Below, piece by piece: positions 35,560 to 48,234 of a DNA stretch of 64,000 bases; position 1 is the first letter of the stretch; each line of letters opens with the position of its first letter. The position numbers and the translations under genes are program-made. The notes under the pieces were generated by a model. The model was not told the DNA's origin. It searched no databases and saw only the letters and a program-made list of their open reading frames with translations. This stretch comes from Sphagnum compactum (Eukaryota; Bryophyta; Sphagnopsida; Sphagnales), in NCBI GenBank assembly GCA_965153455.1, contig OZ234500.1:13100557-13164556 (forward strand). Reading direction: 5' to 3'.

Positions 35560-38365
35560 GCTCCATGCCATGGCATCTCTCTTGACGAATAGTGGCGATA
35601 GGGGGGCGAGAGTCCAGCGATGGTTAGGTGTAGTGTTTCAAGATGATCGCACTTCATGTTCACCAAGACCATCCTGCGCATGCCCATCCGTGGTGGCACC
35701 CAGCTCGCGACGTCGTTCGCCACGCAAATTGTCGACCGCTGCGTCCAATGGTTGCAGCCTGACGGTCAAGCCGCCCAATGGGCGTCGACGATGGCCGAAG
35801 TCTGCCCGGCTCGCATCTCCGCCCCGTCGTACCGCCTTGAGGGCGACGAACTGATCATCCAAAATGCCAAGCGCACAAAGAAGCTGGTGCAATGTGGCAA
35901 GGCGGGCTACGCCGCGTGTGCCCTGATGTCGTGCGACGTGACGGAGTCGAGCGAGCGCACGCTCGGTAAGCTGTTGTCCAAACTGCAGCAAGCCGACCTG
36001 CCCGAGACGCAGCCGCTGGCCGACCTGCCGGCTGGCCACAACTTCAAGAAGGGCCAAATCATGCACATCATCAACAGCATCCCGAAGAGCATTGCGCCGG
36101 GCATGGACGGCAATCGCGTCGAGTTCTATAAGTACTGCGCCGCCGCTCCCTCGGCCAACGCGGCGAACGCTTTTCAGCGGGCGTACAGCCGTTTCGTCAA
36201 CGTGATGGCGCAGGGCGCCTGGCCGGAGGCCATCGGCCCGTACTTTAGCGGCGGGCGGGCCATCCTACTCATCAAGGAAACGTCCCAGGAGGCGCTACGC
36301 GCCGACCCGACCGAGTACGACATCCGCCAGCTGAACTTGCTTGCTGCTGGACCGATGCATCGTCGGCAAGTGCCTACTGGACAAGGAGTGCGTCGCAATT
36401 GCCGAGTTGCTGAACCCATTCCAGCTCGGCGCCGGTGTTGCCGGCGGGGCCGAAGCGATTGTGCACGCCACCAACATGTTGCGTGACACCATCGAGCGCG
36501 AGACACATGCCGAGGTCGACCTCGACCTGCAGAATGCCTACGGGCGATGCCTACGCCAAACCGCCATTGATTCGGTCATCGACAAGCTGCCGGGCATGGC
36601 GCGGTTCGTCGCCACCGTTTACACGCAGGCGGGCCGCCTGTATTACGAGGATCACGTGTTCTCGCTGACATCCGACATCGACCAAGGTGACCCGCTGGCC
36701 GGCCTCTTGTTCTCGCTGACCCTGCACACCTTCCTCTTCAAGGTGCACAACATCATCCCTGACCTGCAGCTGAACGCGTGGTACCTCGATGATGGCAAGA
36801 TCGTCGGCATGCTCAATGACACGAGTTGAGCCGTCCAGATGTTCGTCGACGACGGACCTGAGCACGGCCTCCACAAGTCATCGATCACCAGCGACGCCGA
36901 CGCGATCGACTTGTGGTGCCTGTTCCCGGCGACGATTAAGTTCAAGACATTTGACGACAGCCAGAAGACGCTCGGCTGCCCGATCGGCCCCGACCTGTAC
37001 GTGCAGGACTTCATCAAGGCCAAGATCGACAACATCCAGTCGATCCTCGATCGCATCCCGTACATCAACGACCCGCAGACTGAGATGATCATCTTGCGTG
37101 GCAGCGCCAATTCGTCTAAGATCAACCACCTGCTCCGCACCGTGCGCCGCGACTGTATTCGCAACGAGCTGTAGACCGCCGACCAGAACTGGCAGATGGC
37201 AATTGAGGCCATACTCTCCGCCCAAATCGACGACCCGCTCGCTTGGAAGCAGGCCCACCTGCCGATCGGTAAGGCCGGGTTGGCCATTGGCATTGTCGAG
37301 GACCACCCCGATGCCGCCTACGTCAGCTCACGCCTGGGCACCGCCGGCCTGGTCAACAAACTGCTTGGCCGCAACAACGCTGACGCGGACCCGATCGACG
37401 ACCTGAGCGTCGAGTTTGAGCGCCTACGTCAACGTGTCAACCCGGGCAACCTCGCCGCCCTGAACAAGATCCTCCAGTTCAACCCCGTGGCGTCGTGCGC
37501 CGGCATCTAGTCCAAGATCATGCACTTGATGAATGAGGCCGAGTACGACCGCCCGTTCGCCGACAGCAACGTGCGCAACAAGGGGCGCCTCCAGTCTTTG
37601 CGCGCTGGCTGGGTGTCGAAATACCTCACCGCCCTGCCGTTGCCCTATCTCGGCTTCACCCTGCCACCGCGCCACTTCCAGCGTGTCATCCAGTTCCGGT
37701 TGTGCTTGAAGACATGTTCAGCCGTCTGTTGCCCGAAATGCCGTCTCCACGTGATGGACCCGTACGGCGACCATGCCGTGACCTGCAGGCACGGGCCGCA
37801 CACCATTCGCCGCCACGACCGCATGCCGTACGTGGAGAACATCATCGCCAATGAGGCGGGTCTCAAGTCCCGCCTCGAGAAGACCGGCCTAATCGCTGGC
37901 CGCAAGGATCGTCCCACTGACGTCCTGCTCCCGATGTTTTGCGCCGGCCAGGACGCCTGCCTAGACTCTGTGATTACACACCCACTGCAGCCCACCTTCA
38001 TCGATCGTGCGGCGGGAAAGAGTTTAGTTACTGCCAAGGCTGCCGCCGCCGAGAAGCACTCCGACGATGACGAGAAGTGTTGCCGCAATGGCCTGCGCTT
38101 GATCGCCATGGCCTGGGAGACGTTCGGCAGTTCCGCCCCCGAGATGCGCATCAGGATCCGCAAGATCGCCATCCGTCACGTTGACAAACACAACCGACCT
38201 CGAGGACAGACCATCTACCAAATCAATCAGCGCCTTTCCGTCGCGCTCCAGCGAGACGTTGGGGAGCAGCTGATTGCCTGCGAGTGCGCCGGCTGATCGC
38301 TGGCTTCGCAGCTGACACCAGCGACGATTAGTCAACCTACATCTAAGATCGGGGCGCCAAATAAA
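35560..38365 (+). mobile_element. GC-rich non-LTR retroelement insertion
   Basis: Composition switches abruptly from AT-rich to strongly GC-rich at about 35,560-35,650 and back at about 38,350, where an AAATAAAAAAATATT stretch could be an A-rich 3' tail. Almost the whole block reads as one reverse transcriptase/endonuclease gene, described separately. No target-site duplication and no 5' UTR could be recognised, so the 5' side may be truncated, as is usual for target-primed insertions. Codon third positions are mostly G or C, unlike every host gene here, which points to a GC-rich source genome or to a GC-biased element lineage. Confidence 0.75.
35656..38296 (+). pseudogene. Reverse transcriptase with C-terminal restriction-like endonuclease, disrupted
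   Basis: One long reading with few breaks: a one-base shift near 36,340-36,350 and in-frame stops at 36,827 (TGA), 37,172 (TAG) and 37,508 (TAG). The polymerase has the GGAEAIVHA block before motif A (EVDLDLQNAYGRC), motif B (QGDPLAGLLFSLTL) and the catalytic WYLDDG (motif C). The C-terminal part has a zinc-binding-like segment, CCPKCRLHVMDPYGDHAVTC with a following HG and RRHD, then RPTDVLLP and DSVITHPLQ, resembling the PD-(D/E)XK nuclease of endonuclease-type non-LTR elements. I recognise the general family, which is scattered through fungi, oomycetes, algae and plants, but not a named clade. The N-terminus (before about 35,656) is unclear and may be in another frame. Not functional as it stands. 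Confidence 0.8.
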
Positions 38366-38559
38366 AAAATATTGTGAAGGATAATAGTCAATATTTAGGA
38401 ATATTTCATTTGCTGAAATGAATTTTTTCAACATTAGTTAATTATTTGAGGGACATGTGTTGACATGGCCAAGGTACTACGATAAAGTCTTCCTTTTCTC
38501 TTGATATCAAATTGGTTGATAACATCATATTAACATCCCACCAACTTACTTTTATGTAA

Positions 38560-38909
38560 TAAAGTTATCCATAAAGTCACCTCTCTTTCACCCCCTATCT
38601 CCTCTTTCAGTGGTATCCACAAAGTGAGGAAATTTTACTAAATCTCAGCATTTAATGCACTAGGTTCGAGAGTATTATAATAGTTGTACAGGTAGGAGCA
38701 ATGAAAATATATGTAGCAGCAGTGGAGGTGCTCAGGAAAAAGGAAAGAAGGGATGAAACTCAGTTTCCCACTCAAATTGGTGCAAAAACTAGTTTGGGTC
38801 CCAGTTATTTCGTTTTGTAAAATTTCATTCCCAGTGAAGCATTTGATGCCCTATTATACCGAAACTGGCCGTTCTCGCCCCCTAATCGCCTGACTTTACG
38901 GATAACTTT
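38560..38909 (+). mobile_element. MITE copy M4 (second subfamily)
   Basis: About 350 bp between AAAGTTATCCATAAAGTCAC and its near-perfect inverse ending ACTTTACGGATAACTTT, flanked by TAA (38,557-38,559; 38,910-38,912). It shares the GCATTTAATGCAC and GTAGCAGCAGTGGAGG blocks with M1-M3. Past those blocks it carries a different half (CGTTTTGTAAAATTTCATTC and ACTGGCCGTTCTCGCCCCC) that only M5 shares, defining a subfamily. Confidence 0.75.
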
Positions 38910-38912
38910 TAA

Positions 38913-40327
38913 GGTGAAACCTAATACCCTAAAGTGAAAGCCTAAACCCTAAACTGACACTGAAACCCTAAACTTAAAAAAGTGCAAGCCCTAAATTCAA
39001 AATGAAACGCTAAACTCAAAATCTATCAAATGCTGACTACTTCTCTGAAGCTTTTGCTTCCTATTTCACTTTCATTGCGAAAGTGTTCAAAAGACCCTCA
39101 TAGTTCCCTCAGTTCTTTGCATCTTTTCTTCCATTCCACACTGCATCAGTGCCTTTCCTTGATCTTGTTTTCAAGCTTCTCTTTCATACACTATTTTATA
39201 CCCTCATGGAAAAATGGGTGTCAATGAACTTTGTGCCAGGATTTCTGTGAAATTTTTCCTGAGAGCTGCTACTGATCATTTGATCAAAGGCAATGACCGG
39301 ATCACTTGATTGTCTTCTTTGAGCGTGTTCTGTACTGCTGAAGTAACAGAACAACACTACTGAATGAGCAACATTATTTAAAAAGTTATGGAGTAAGAGT
39401 GCATGCATGTGTGTATACACAACCATCACAGTTGAAGTTTTCATCTCTTGATGTACCTGGTGAAATAGATAAAGGTTCTTGCAGTGACAGTTTCAAGCCA
39501 AGAACATGCATCGAGTCACAATGGTAGGCATGCACATAGATGCTTGACACCACAAACTTTTACTACTGTTTACAGGGCGCTACTGACAGAGACATTGCTG
39601 GGCTACTCATGGAGACATTGCTGTAATCTCATGTATAACACTTCTATGAGACCCATGGGCTGTATGAGTGTGTGCCAAAATTGCCATTTTGATATAATAT
39701 GTGCCACAATAAACATCACATATTGTACATTTAATGGATCAAACCACAATGGTTATCTCACACTGTCATGAGCCTCGGCTTTTGTGTGAGAAAACCCACA
39801 ATCTCTTGTAGTGAGGCTTGCAGATAACCAAATAAGACTTCTCCTTCATGTTCACCAACTTGGTGGGTATGGAAACCAACCACATGATGGATAGGAGTGT
39901 AGCATCTGAACACTGTAAGACCATTGCTTCACATGATAGTGTGGCACAGAGTAGATGATCATGCACAGAGTTACATAAAAACATGGAACAAAAAATCAAA
40001 CCTTTTAAGTTTTTGCAGGGAACCTCATTCCCAATAAATAAACAAGTCATCAATCACCTTCCCAATGTAATCAGTTTGAAGTCCTTTCGGAGCAACCCTA
40101 GTACAAGCCGCAACCTGATAAATGTTTTCTAGGGAAACCCATTTGCTGCTTTCCCTGCTAAAATAAAAGAATGGAGCACCGAACACGTGTCTCCTAAGAC
40201 CATAAACTCAAATAGATATGAAGACTCTCTGGTACACCTCCATGAAATGATTGAGGATGTAAGGTTGCATACAAATGAAAACATACAAGATCAGATATAA
40301 GACTAATAATAGTAATGTAGATGTCTT
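38913..40327. other. Intergenic stretch with AAACCCTAA-like motifs
   Basis: Between 38,918 and 39,012 there are several phrases such as AAACCCTAAAC and ATACCCTAAAG, resembling plant telo-box motifs or a short degenerate telomere-like tract. Otherwise nothing is recognised until the 3' end of the CBSX gene. Short frames are not supported. Confidence 0.45.
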
Positions 40328-42811
40328 CTAGTTGCCATCACTAGAAGTCTTCACTGCAGCTCTCTTCATTTCCAATGCAGCCCTCACCACATTACCCCTT
40401 GTCAGCAACCCAACCTGCAGCAAACAAAAGAGTGCACATAATCATTGCTTCAATCTGCGAAATCGACAGAAAGCAAGACAGTTGCACAAATCCAAGTAAA
40501 AATGGCCCAGTATGCCACATGAATTTCGCACATGTAGGTTCAAGATAGTGTGACACTTACCAGTTTGCCTGTATCATCTACCACAGGCAAGCGCCTGAAC
40601 TTGGTATCTAGAAGCACCCTGAACACCCACATCACCCACACTTTTAGCTTTCAAACTCCAACCTCTCTTTTCCTCTGGTGTCAAATTAACAATCTTGATA
40701 TGGTTAAGATTTGTGAGGCTTCCATGCAACCAAACTCTGTGTCTCTCAACTTCAAAAGCTCACAACCATTCCCTGGGCCCTACAACGCACTACAGCTCAA
40801 ATTCCTATAATTGTAAGAGGTATGTCTATGAAATTGTGGCATACTTGGCAGCATCTTCAAGATTGGTCATCTCTCGGACAACAAGAGGTGATGGAGTCAT
40901 CACTTCTCCAACAGTCTTTCCATGAGTTTTGTTCAACAGTTTCTGAATCTCCTTAAAAGCCTGCACATGGATGAAACAAGCAGATGTTATAGGAAGAAAC
41001 CAGATTAAAAAACACAAAAAGCAAAGCCCTATTTGCAAAGAGCAGTGAAACTCTGGCAATAAAGAGAAAATCCAAAAGAGACCCCTCCAATTAGAAATAC
41101 ACAACACCCCATACCCAGATTCCTTTGTACTTAAGCCTAAAGTTTGGAATTGGGGATTTTGCTTACTTTCCATGTCCTCCCGGGTTCAGGGAAAAGACTA
41201 CTTTCTGGTGACCTTTTTCCTGCATGAGCATTGCACAGAAGGTCAAAGACTTCACCAATCAAGCTCCTCTTGGACGTCAGGGCACAAGCTTACACATTCC
41301 AGTGATTTTCTATCCAAAGACCATTTGACAGGTGAGTTTAACCCATGTCAATCAAACCTTCTCATCAATCACTGAGTGTATACTCTTGATTTTATCATCC
41401 TTCAATACTGACCTGTCTAGAAGAAGAATGTACTGCTAACATGACTGGATTTTTCTTTAAATCCCACAGAGGCAGACACTTTGTAGGTTTCATAACTGAG
41501 ACAACATGGTATTTCAACTGTTCACCCAAGGGTATTACAAACTTGACACTAAATCAATCCCCCATTGAGCACCATTACAAGTGGGTCAACAATCAAGGGT
41601 AATGAATGTCCTAGTGAAAATTGCAACATAGGATATATTCCATCAGGCTTTGCAAGGTCATACCTGATATAGAATCAAGTGCCAAGAGATCATAGTCAGA
41701 AACAACTCCCACCTGCAAATACAAGAGCACATGAATGAAGAGTGTCTTCTGAAGAAAAAATGTTTAAACAACATATTATTGCCTTCCAACGCTCCCAACA
41801 CAAAAATGTGAAGTCATATTGTTCAATCATATTAACATGTAGTGAAGCCCATGTTGGGCTTTCCTGACAGGCTTGTTCTATGATAAAGCTAGCAGATGCA
41901 AGTCCTCACACCACTTGAACAACTCAGTGGCCTTTAACCTTCAACCCACGGTGCAAAATATTTTTCAGTTTATTACAATAATCAACAAGGTGTAAAACTT
42001 GAAGACACAAGAATTGACATACCAAGGTCCTATTTTCATCAACAACAGGCATGCCTGTGATTCGCTTGTCAACCAGAATCTCCAAAGCTGTCAAAGACGA
42101 TCATTCCAACAACTCTTAGTCACAATGAGATTCAGTCCTTGCTGCACAATTTGAGCTGAAAAACATGGGAAAAAGGGTGGCATCATCATCACCACCATCA
42201 TCATCAAACCAGCAGCTTCCAAATTCTTCACATACATACCTTCATCCACAGTGGTGTCTATATTGGCCACAAACAGGTCACCAGCTCGTGTCATGAAATC
42301 ACCTACTGTAAAATTCTCGTGCTTCTGCCACACATACAAGCAGCTAACAAAAATCCTTAAGAACCGACAAAAAACCTTCACAACTGAATTTTTGCTGCTG
42401 GAATCAAGAGAACTCTCAACTGTTTCAAGAGAAAGAACATGCAAGAAATCAAATGAAAAGGGAAGAACTAATGGAGGAAACTGGGGAAAGCTTTACAGGT
42501 AGGGAGTTTTCGGCGAGAGTCCCATGAGGTGGTTCAAGTACCCCAGCCCTTGATCTGACACTGACAGCCAAGCTCAACCTGTTGTTGTTGCCACCTCTCC
42601 TTAGCACGGTTACTCGGTTGGCCCGGTCCTTCACTTGCCTCATAGCAGCAGCTTTATGAGACAAATTAGAGAGGAGACAGACAGAGTCCATAGAACATGG
42701 CGAAAATTGGCAGCATGCTCTTCCTGCCTGTTGCCTCTCTACTAGACTTCCACTCATCTGCACGCCCGCTACCCCTAACCCTCCCATCTGTACCTCCATA
42801 GCAGCCTGCAT
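40328..42811 (-). CDS. CBSX: CBSX-type tandem CBS-domain protein, probably chloroplast
   Basis: Eight exons on the minus strand: 42811-42497, 42324-42240, 42087-42023, 41712-41664, 41219-41167, 40960-40845, 40618-40561, 40414-40328. All introns are GT-AG with consistent phases; the product is 275 aa. Residues 1 to about 100 are rich in Ser, Arg and Ala and look like a plastid transit peptide. CBS1 (about 108-172) includes FTVGDFMT and TGMPVVDE with VGVVSDYDLLALDS; CBS2 (about 204-262) includes VGEVMTPSPLVVRE, FRRLPVVDD and LVGLLTRGNVVRAAL. Arabidopsis CBSX1/2 have the same order; those bind adenosine nucleotides and activate thioredoxins in plastids. No residue looks lost. The isoform (1 or 2) cannot be assigned, and targeting is inferred from composition only. 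Confidence 0.93.
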
Positions 42812-43499
42812 GCTGCTTGATCTGTTTCTTACTAACTTTATTCCCTACTTGCTCGCCAATCTCTTCTTATCAAGGCAAACGATTGGGAGATGACGTAAAT
42901 GTCCTGTGATCTTCTCTTCCAACTAACTTCTTCACTCTTCGTCCTCAGCTGGACTAAGACCAGGAGGTTTTTGTCTCTCTCTTTGCAGTTGAGTAATCTT
43001 CAAGAACAGGAATCTGGAAAGAAATCAGCCTAAAATAACAATCAATAACCCTGAAGCTCCAACTTCAATACTGCTCTACTTACAACCAAAAAAAAAAGGA
43101 GACACTTGATATCAACTTCTCTCTCCGTGTCTCTCCCTTTTCTCTCCGGCTCCAGTACTGATCTTTCCACAAACTTGTGAGAGTTTTTGACACTCGTTTC
43201 CTATTTCCGTGGAAAACCCAATTCTGGGAATCTGCCTATTCAACTACCAGCACCCTGAAGATCCCACTCGCGCGTCTTCCTGGCGCGTTCCCGGTAGACG
43301 ACCTTTCGATTTCTCACTGTACGCGCAAGCGGTTTGCAGCGTAAGCAAATTCCCCCCTGGCACCGGAGTCAGGAGCGCCAAACCCTAATTCCAACTTCAC
43401 GAGGAAAATATGCAACCTTGCACTTTTTGTCAATAAGGGAGGCTTAAATTAAAAAATATCCAAATTGCACTTTTTCGGAGGCCCTAGGTCTGGAGCTAT
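42812..43499 (-). promoter_or_regulatory. CBSX 5' UTR and promoter region
   Basis: Contains CT-rich tracts (43,110-43,160) and a locally GC-rich block with GCGCG steps (43,265-43,345), typical of plant gene starts. The TSS and any UTR intron were not resolved. A G-rich run of about 13 bases lies just beyond, at 43,500-43,512. Confidence 0.4.
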
Positions 43500-43782
43500 T
43501 GGGGGGGGGGGGTCTCAAGGGTGGAGGTTGTGCCACCTGTGAATCCAAAAACCCTATTCAGACTGGGCTTATGAGGGCTGAGTTGTAATTGAACCCTAGC
43601 ACTAATAATGTAGGTGCTTGCCACTTTGGGTGATTTTGAGCTGCCGTGTGAACCCACTGAAGATGTCCAGGTTGGAAATTGAGTGGTTTTTTTGGGGCTA
43701 AATTTAGTCAGTTGGGTGAATTCTTTTTTTCAAACTGCCTGTACATATATGTGTTCATCTGGTTTTCTAGTGCAAATTTTCG

Positions 43783-43808
43783 AAATAATAATAATAATAA
43801 TAATAATC
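43783..43808 (+). repeat. (AAT)n microsatellite
   Basis: About eight AAT units, ending in AATCAT, directly before a tandem repeat. Confidence 0.9.
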
Positions 43809-43815
43809 ATAAAAT

Positions 43816-44000
43816 GACCAGATTTCTCTATCATATTGGGTTTCTAGCATATAGCCAAATCTTTTTTTTATAAAAATATAAAAAGGCCAGGTTTCTCTAT
43901 TGGGTTTCTAGCACATAGCCAAATCTCTTTTTTTTAGTAATATAAAAAGGCCAGGTTTCTCTATTGGGTTCTTAGTATTGTAGCCAAAAAATGTGAAGGA
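43816..44000 (+). repeat. Tandem repeat, about 64-69 bp x 3
   Basis: The phrase CCAGGTTTCTCTATTGGGTT, then TCTAGCACATAGCCAAATC and a T-run, recurs with starts at about 43,816, 43,885 and 43,949. The third copy is incomplete. Confidence 0.85.
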
Positions 44001-46907
44001 TGCTTAAATTGTGAAGAATACTATCATGTTATTCTCCCATCCCTTCGGGACCTCAGCCTAGCAACCCGGGTGGAAACACAAGTTGTGTGTTAAAAAGGTG
44101 ATGCCAAAAGTGAAAAATGTGGAGGGTAAACGCCTCACCATGACGAATAATGGACCAAGGTAAAGCGTAGTAGCCAAGCCTAGCTTCACATTTTGGAAAT
44201 GTTCCCACTTGTGGGCGTTAACTTGGCGTAAACGACAAGGTGAATTGTGAACTTTGTTCGTAAACCTCAAAGTGATGATGAATGTGTAGATCACAAGGTG
44301 GTCGCCACTCTAGGCGGGATGGGACACGCTCCTAGGTGCGGTGGAAACCTTATGCCTACTACTATGAGCATCTTGAATGAAATTGAAAGTTGTTGTTGGG
44401 GCCACCACTTCTACAAGAAATGTAGAAGAGAAAAAAGGGAAACGGTTTTTAGGAAGGGGAAAGGGAAAGGAGGTGGATAGAAAAAAGGAGGAAGAAAAAA
44501 TGTAGAGCGAGAAGGTAGATGGAAATCTTGGGAAATGGACAAAAATTTGATAGCATGGATGAAGCAAAAACCTTCAAATACACTCCAACCTTGGAATATA
44601 GTACCAAAGCACAAAAACATTGTTCATGGATAAAATTTAAAACACAAAATTCAATTGTTCACAAATGGATAAAGTCATTGGACCACATCATAGAAAATAA
44701 TCTTTTGGATTTGTATTATATAATGCATCTTATTTATTATTTTGCATGGATGAAAATTATCACATAAGTTATGTGCCATGCAGATAAGACTTGAGGATTG
44801 ATGAAATTCAATTTAAAAAATGAAACAAACCACCTTGGTGAAACAAACCACCTTGTGTATGAAATCAATTATTATGAAACATATGACATAGATGAATATC
44901 TGCTTATGGAAGGAAGGTACAACATGGATGAAAATTTATTTCATGAATGAAAATTAAAAATTTCACAACATGGATGATGTGGATGAAAATTTATGAATAT
45001 AGCTGAATTTAATCCACATGGTGAACAATATATGGTTGGATTCATTGCTGTCATTATGCATGACTAATTGCATGTGTGGTTGAGTTCATGCATGTAATAT
45101 GCTTTATTAATGCTATCCACATGGTCATGTTTCTGCCTGTGTCATTAAATTTCACATCTGTTGGCAATAATTCAATAGTTACCAAATTTCATACATGTAT
45201 CAATATCACCCATTTTCTCAAGTTTATCACCATGGTCCACTTTTGTATAAAATGTTAGCAAGGTTTGAATTTCATTGTATGCAATGCAAATTGATGAAAT
45301 AGTGGATATGTAAACAGAATGTTGTATATCAAGAAGCTTTCGAATAATATATTTGAAATCATTGTATTCAAGAGGGTGGAATAGGTTGTCAAAGGTGCGA
45401 AACTCACACTCAAGACACCTAATAAATAGTAAGCATTATGGCCTTTACTCCAAAACATTACTGGGTTTTCCATCAACATCGCACAACCTTGTCAAACAAT
45501 CGATGCCCAAATGATCCAACCATACATTTAAGTACTCTTTAAACTCTTGTATGCATTTCAAAAGACAAAAACCAATAAGATTAGTTTTAATTTAAAGCTT
45601 GTTATCATCAACATAAGTTAGGTGGAAATAAATATATGGAGAAAGAACAGGCAAAAGAAAATATTGCACATGTCAAACACGAAATGTTCAATTCTTAATA
45701 CAAACTTGAGCATTTAAGAGTAAACAATGTTGTGAAGAATGTCAAGAAAGAATTGAACATTGGAAAGAAAAGAGATTCAAACTTGATTAAATACTGTGTT
45801 TTGTTCCCAAAATTGTTTTCTAGGGTTCAACATTGTTGAACTAACAATCACAACCATTGTAATTGTGACTTCATATTGTGGTCACCATCTCCTACCTTAA
45901 TGCTCCTTCCTAAGAGCTTGCATACATATTGTAATAGATGAACAGATCAGATGGAGTACCTGGGACCCAACGGAGTAGCACAAGAGCTGGTGTTGATAGA
46001 TCAGGTCCCAAACCTGATGAAAGACTGATGACCTTGGACCAGGCTGGCCTATGCAATCTGCACTCCATAAGTTTCAAGCACCCCAGATACTCGAGTCTCC
46101 TGGTATAGACAATTTTCCCTAACAGGACCCTTCAGAAAAACCCTGAGATTACAGGAGATTCTGAACAGAGATTCTTAAAACAGTGCACATCCCTAACCAC
46201 CTTGAGATCAAAATTGGCATCTGAAAATCATCAAGCTCTCTGTTTTGCTGAAACCTATGGGATCAAACCTGAATAAGAATTCTCTGAGTGCAAGAGCCCA
46301 TGCCACACATGGCATCTTCACACATTGAGAGACAATTGATTGTTCCAAGTACTGCTGTAAGAGGATTGGTCCAGACTGCAAAACCTTTAGAACCTCAAAA
46401 GAAGTTTGAGGGAAACAAGCAGACTGCATTAGAACCAGACAAAACAGGTAAGGAGGATTCAAGAGCTCATTATCCAGAATCCTACACAAGCCTGGAATTT
46501 ACATGTAAGCAAATGAAGGCCAGGAAGGGTCAGGACATCAGCTATTTAGCCATATGTATACATAGGACATGCTTGCAATCTACTAACTCCAAATTCCATT
46601 AACAAGATGCTTGCAATGCCAATCTACAATATGTCAAATGTACAAGTTATTGGTTGCAAATTAAGTCCTACTAATTCCACCTGGAAAAGCCTTGGTATGA
46701 GCTGGTTCCCAAGCTAACAGAAACCTGATCGCAGATTTAAACCAGTTTGAAGGCATTGTCTTGCATCTATTCCGAATCTCCAACAAAAGGAAATGTCACT
46801 ACACTATGGAATAAATCAACCATAACAACCCCATTTCCTGGACCGATTCCGCTCCCACGTTTACTTTACTGTATTTTCATGGACTGAGTAGAGCTGCCCT
46901 CCTGATG
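44001..46907. other. Gene-free stretch
   Basis: No gene recognised. The 44,040-44,480 part is less AT-rich and may be a repeat fragment. From 44,750 to 45,000 phrases such as ATGGATGAAAATT recur irregularly. The right part must hold the 3' UTR of the RING gene. Confidence 0.45.
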
Positions 46908-48234
46908 CTAGAGGCTCTCACTAAAAATCATCTCCTGAAACACACCACAAAACCATATTGGACCAATCTGAAGACATACAATCAAAAACATAGATATCTG
47001 ATGGCCAATTATGCAAATCTACAAAACACACTAGAAATAACTAAGCTCGCTTTGCATTGTCCTTCTAACCTGAAAGAATGAGATGTTAGGAGTACCTTGT
47101 CACACACAGGGCAGTACTTGCTGCGCTCCATCCAGTCATAAATACATCCCAGGTGAAAATGATGCCCACATCCTGTGGTTATCTTGGGATTCTCCTCATT
47201 GTAACCTGTTCCAATAAAAATTTGATCATCAAAATTCTGACTCTCCTTGAGCTCATATTATCATTTTACCTGACATCTGAAATCCATCTAGAGCTCTTGA
47301 CTCATTGAGGATCTCTGATTGCAACAATCTTCTTTAAGCCTTTGTGATCATGCCTGTGTGATCTATGCAGGCAATTGTTACTTTCCTGGTTTACAAATAG
47401 CTTCAGCCAATACCCTCTAACCCTAACTACAAGAACTCAACACAACTTTCCAAAGGAGAGAGCAAAGGACATCCAAGAAACCAGAATAAGGGGCTTCTTG
47501 CCCAAGACTGAAGATGGAAGAAAAGACTACCATCAAAACAAGTAGGACAAAACTCTTCATCATCCATAATCGAATGAACAGAGTCAACTTTTGGAAACCC
47601 TTTCACAGACGGCAGACGCTTTCCAGGTGAGTCAGGTCTATAATTCGGAGCTTGCTCCTCATGATCACCCTCAGGACCATTCCATCTCTGTAGGGGCGTC
47701 AAGGCTTCTCCTGCTCCATCTCCTATCAGGCTGCTGCGAAATAGTGGCTCCCCCTCCCCAGCATGCAAATGGCTCATCCCACTCTTGTTCCCCCTTGATA
47801 TGAGACCATCACGAAGTATCCGGGAGTAACGAGGGTCTGTGTCATAAGGTAATGGCCGTGGAGGTGCACGGTAAGTTTCAGCAAGTGACATGTCAGAGCT
47901 CATGTTTCCTATCACTCCTGCTGCTGCTGAACCAGATACTCCTTGATTTGGAGATGATGAATCTCGGCTTTCTACATCATCAAACCATGTTGAATACTGC
48001 TGTATGTGCACATTACAAACAAAAAATTAGGTCAAGTGTGTTCTAATACATAAACACAACATTCTTCAACTAAATTTGGGGAAGTGAGAGAGAGAGATTA
48101 CACAGTACCATTCGAAGGAATCGCCGAACACAGCAGCGCAGACAGAAGCAGTTCTGGTAAACACTTCCATTTGGATACACCACATTGTAGTCCTCAAAAT
48201 CATCTGGACTGAAGCAGCAACACACTCCCCCCAT
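46908..48234 (-). CDS. RING-H2 E3 ubiquitin ligase, At3g02290-like
   Basis: Four minus-strand coding exons: 48234-48109, 47999-47531, 47205-47096, 46934-46908, all GT-AG, giving 243 aa (Arabidopsis At3g02290-type proteins are of similar length). The N-terminus MGGVCCCFSPDDFEDY, with downstream NCFCLRCC, is the family signature. Gly2 and the Cys cluster suggest lipid anchoring to membranes, an inference. The middle has the conserved YRAPPRPLPYDTDPRYSR stretch and a low-complexity acidic linker. The RING-H2 has C193-x2-C196-x14-C211-x-H213-x2-H216-x2-C219-x10-C230-x2-C233, complete, with FHLGCIYDWMERSKYCPVC. The tail EMIFSESL ends at a tiny last exon. All zinc ligands are present, so it should act as an E3 with an E2 partner; the substrate is unknown. 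Confidence 0.92.

Noticed and set aside
35638-37306. Long minus-strand frames opposite the reverse transcriptase
   Set aside because: Typical GC-rich antisense shadows; the plus strand holds the RT motifs.
38918-39012. CCCTAAA-rich stretch as an interstitial telomere
   Set aside because: Only scattered, irregular units; no true array.
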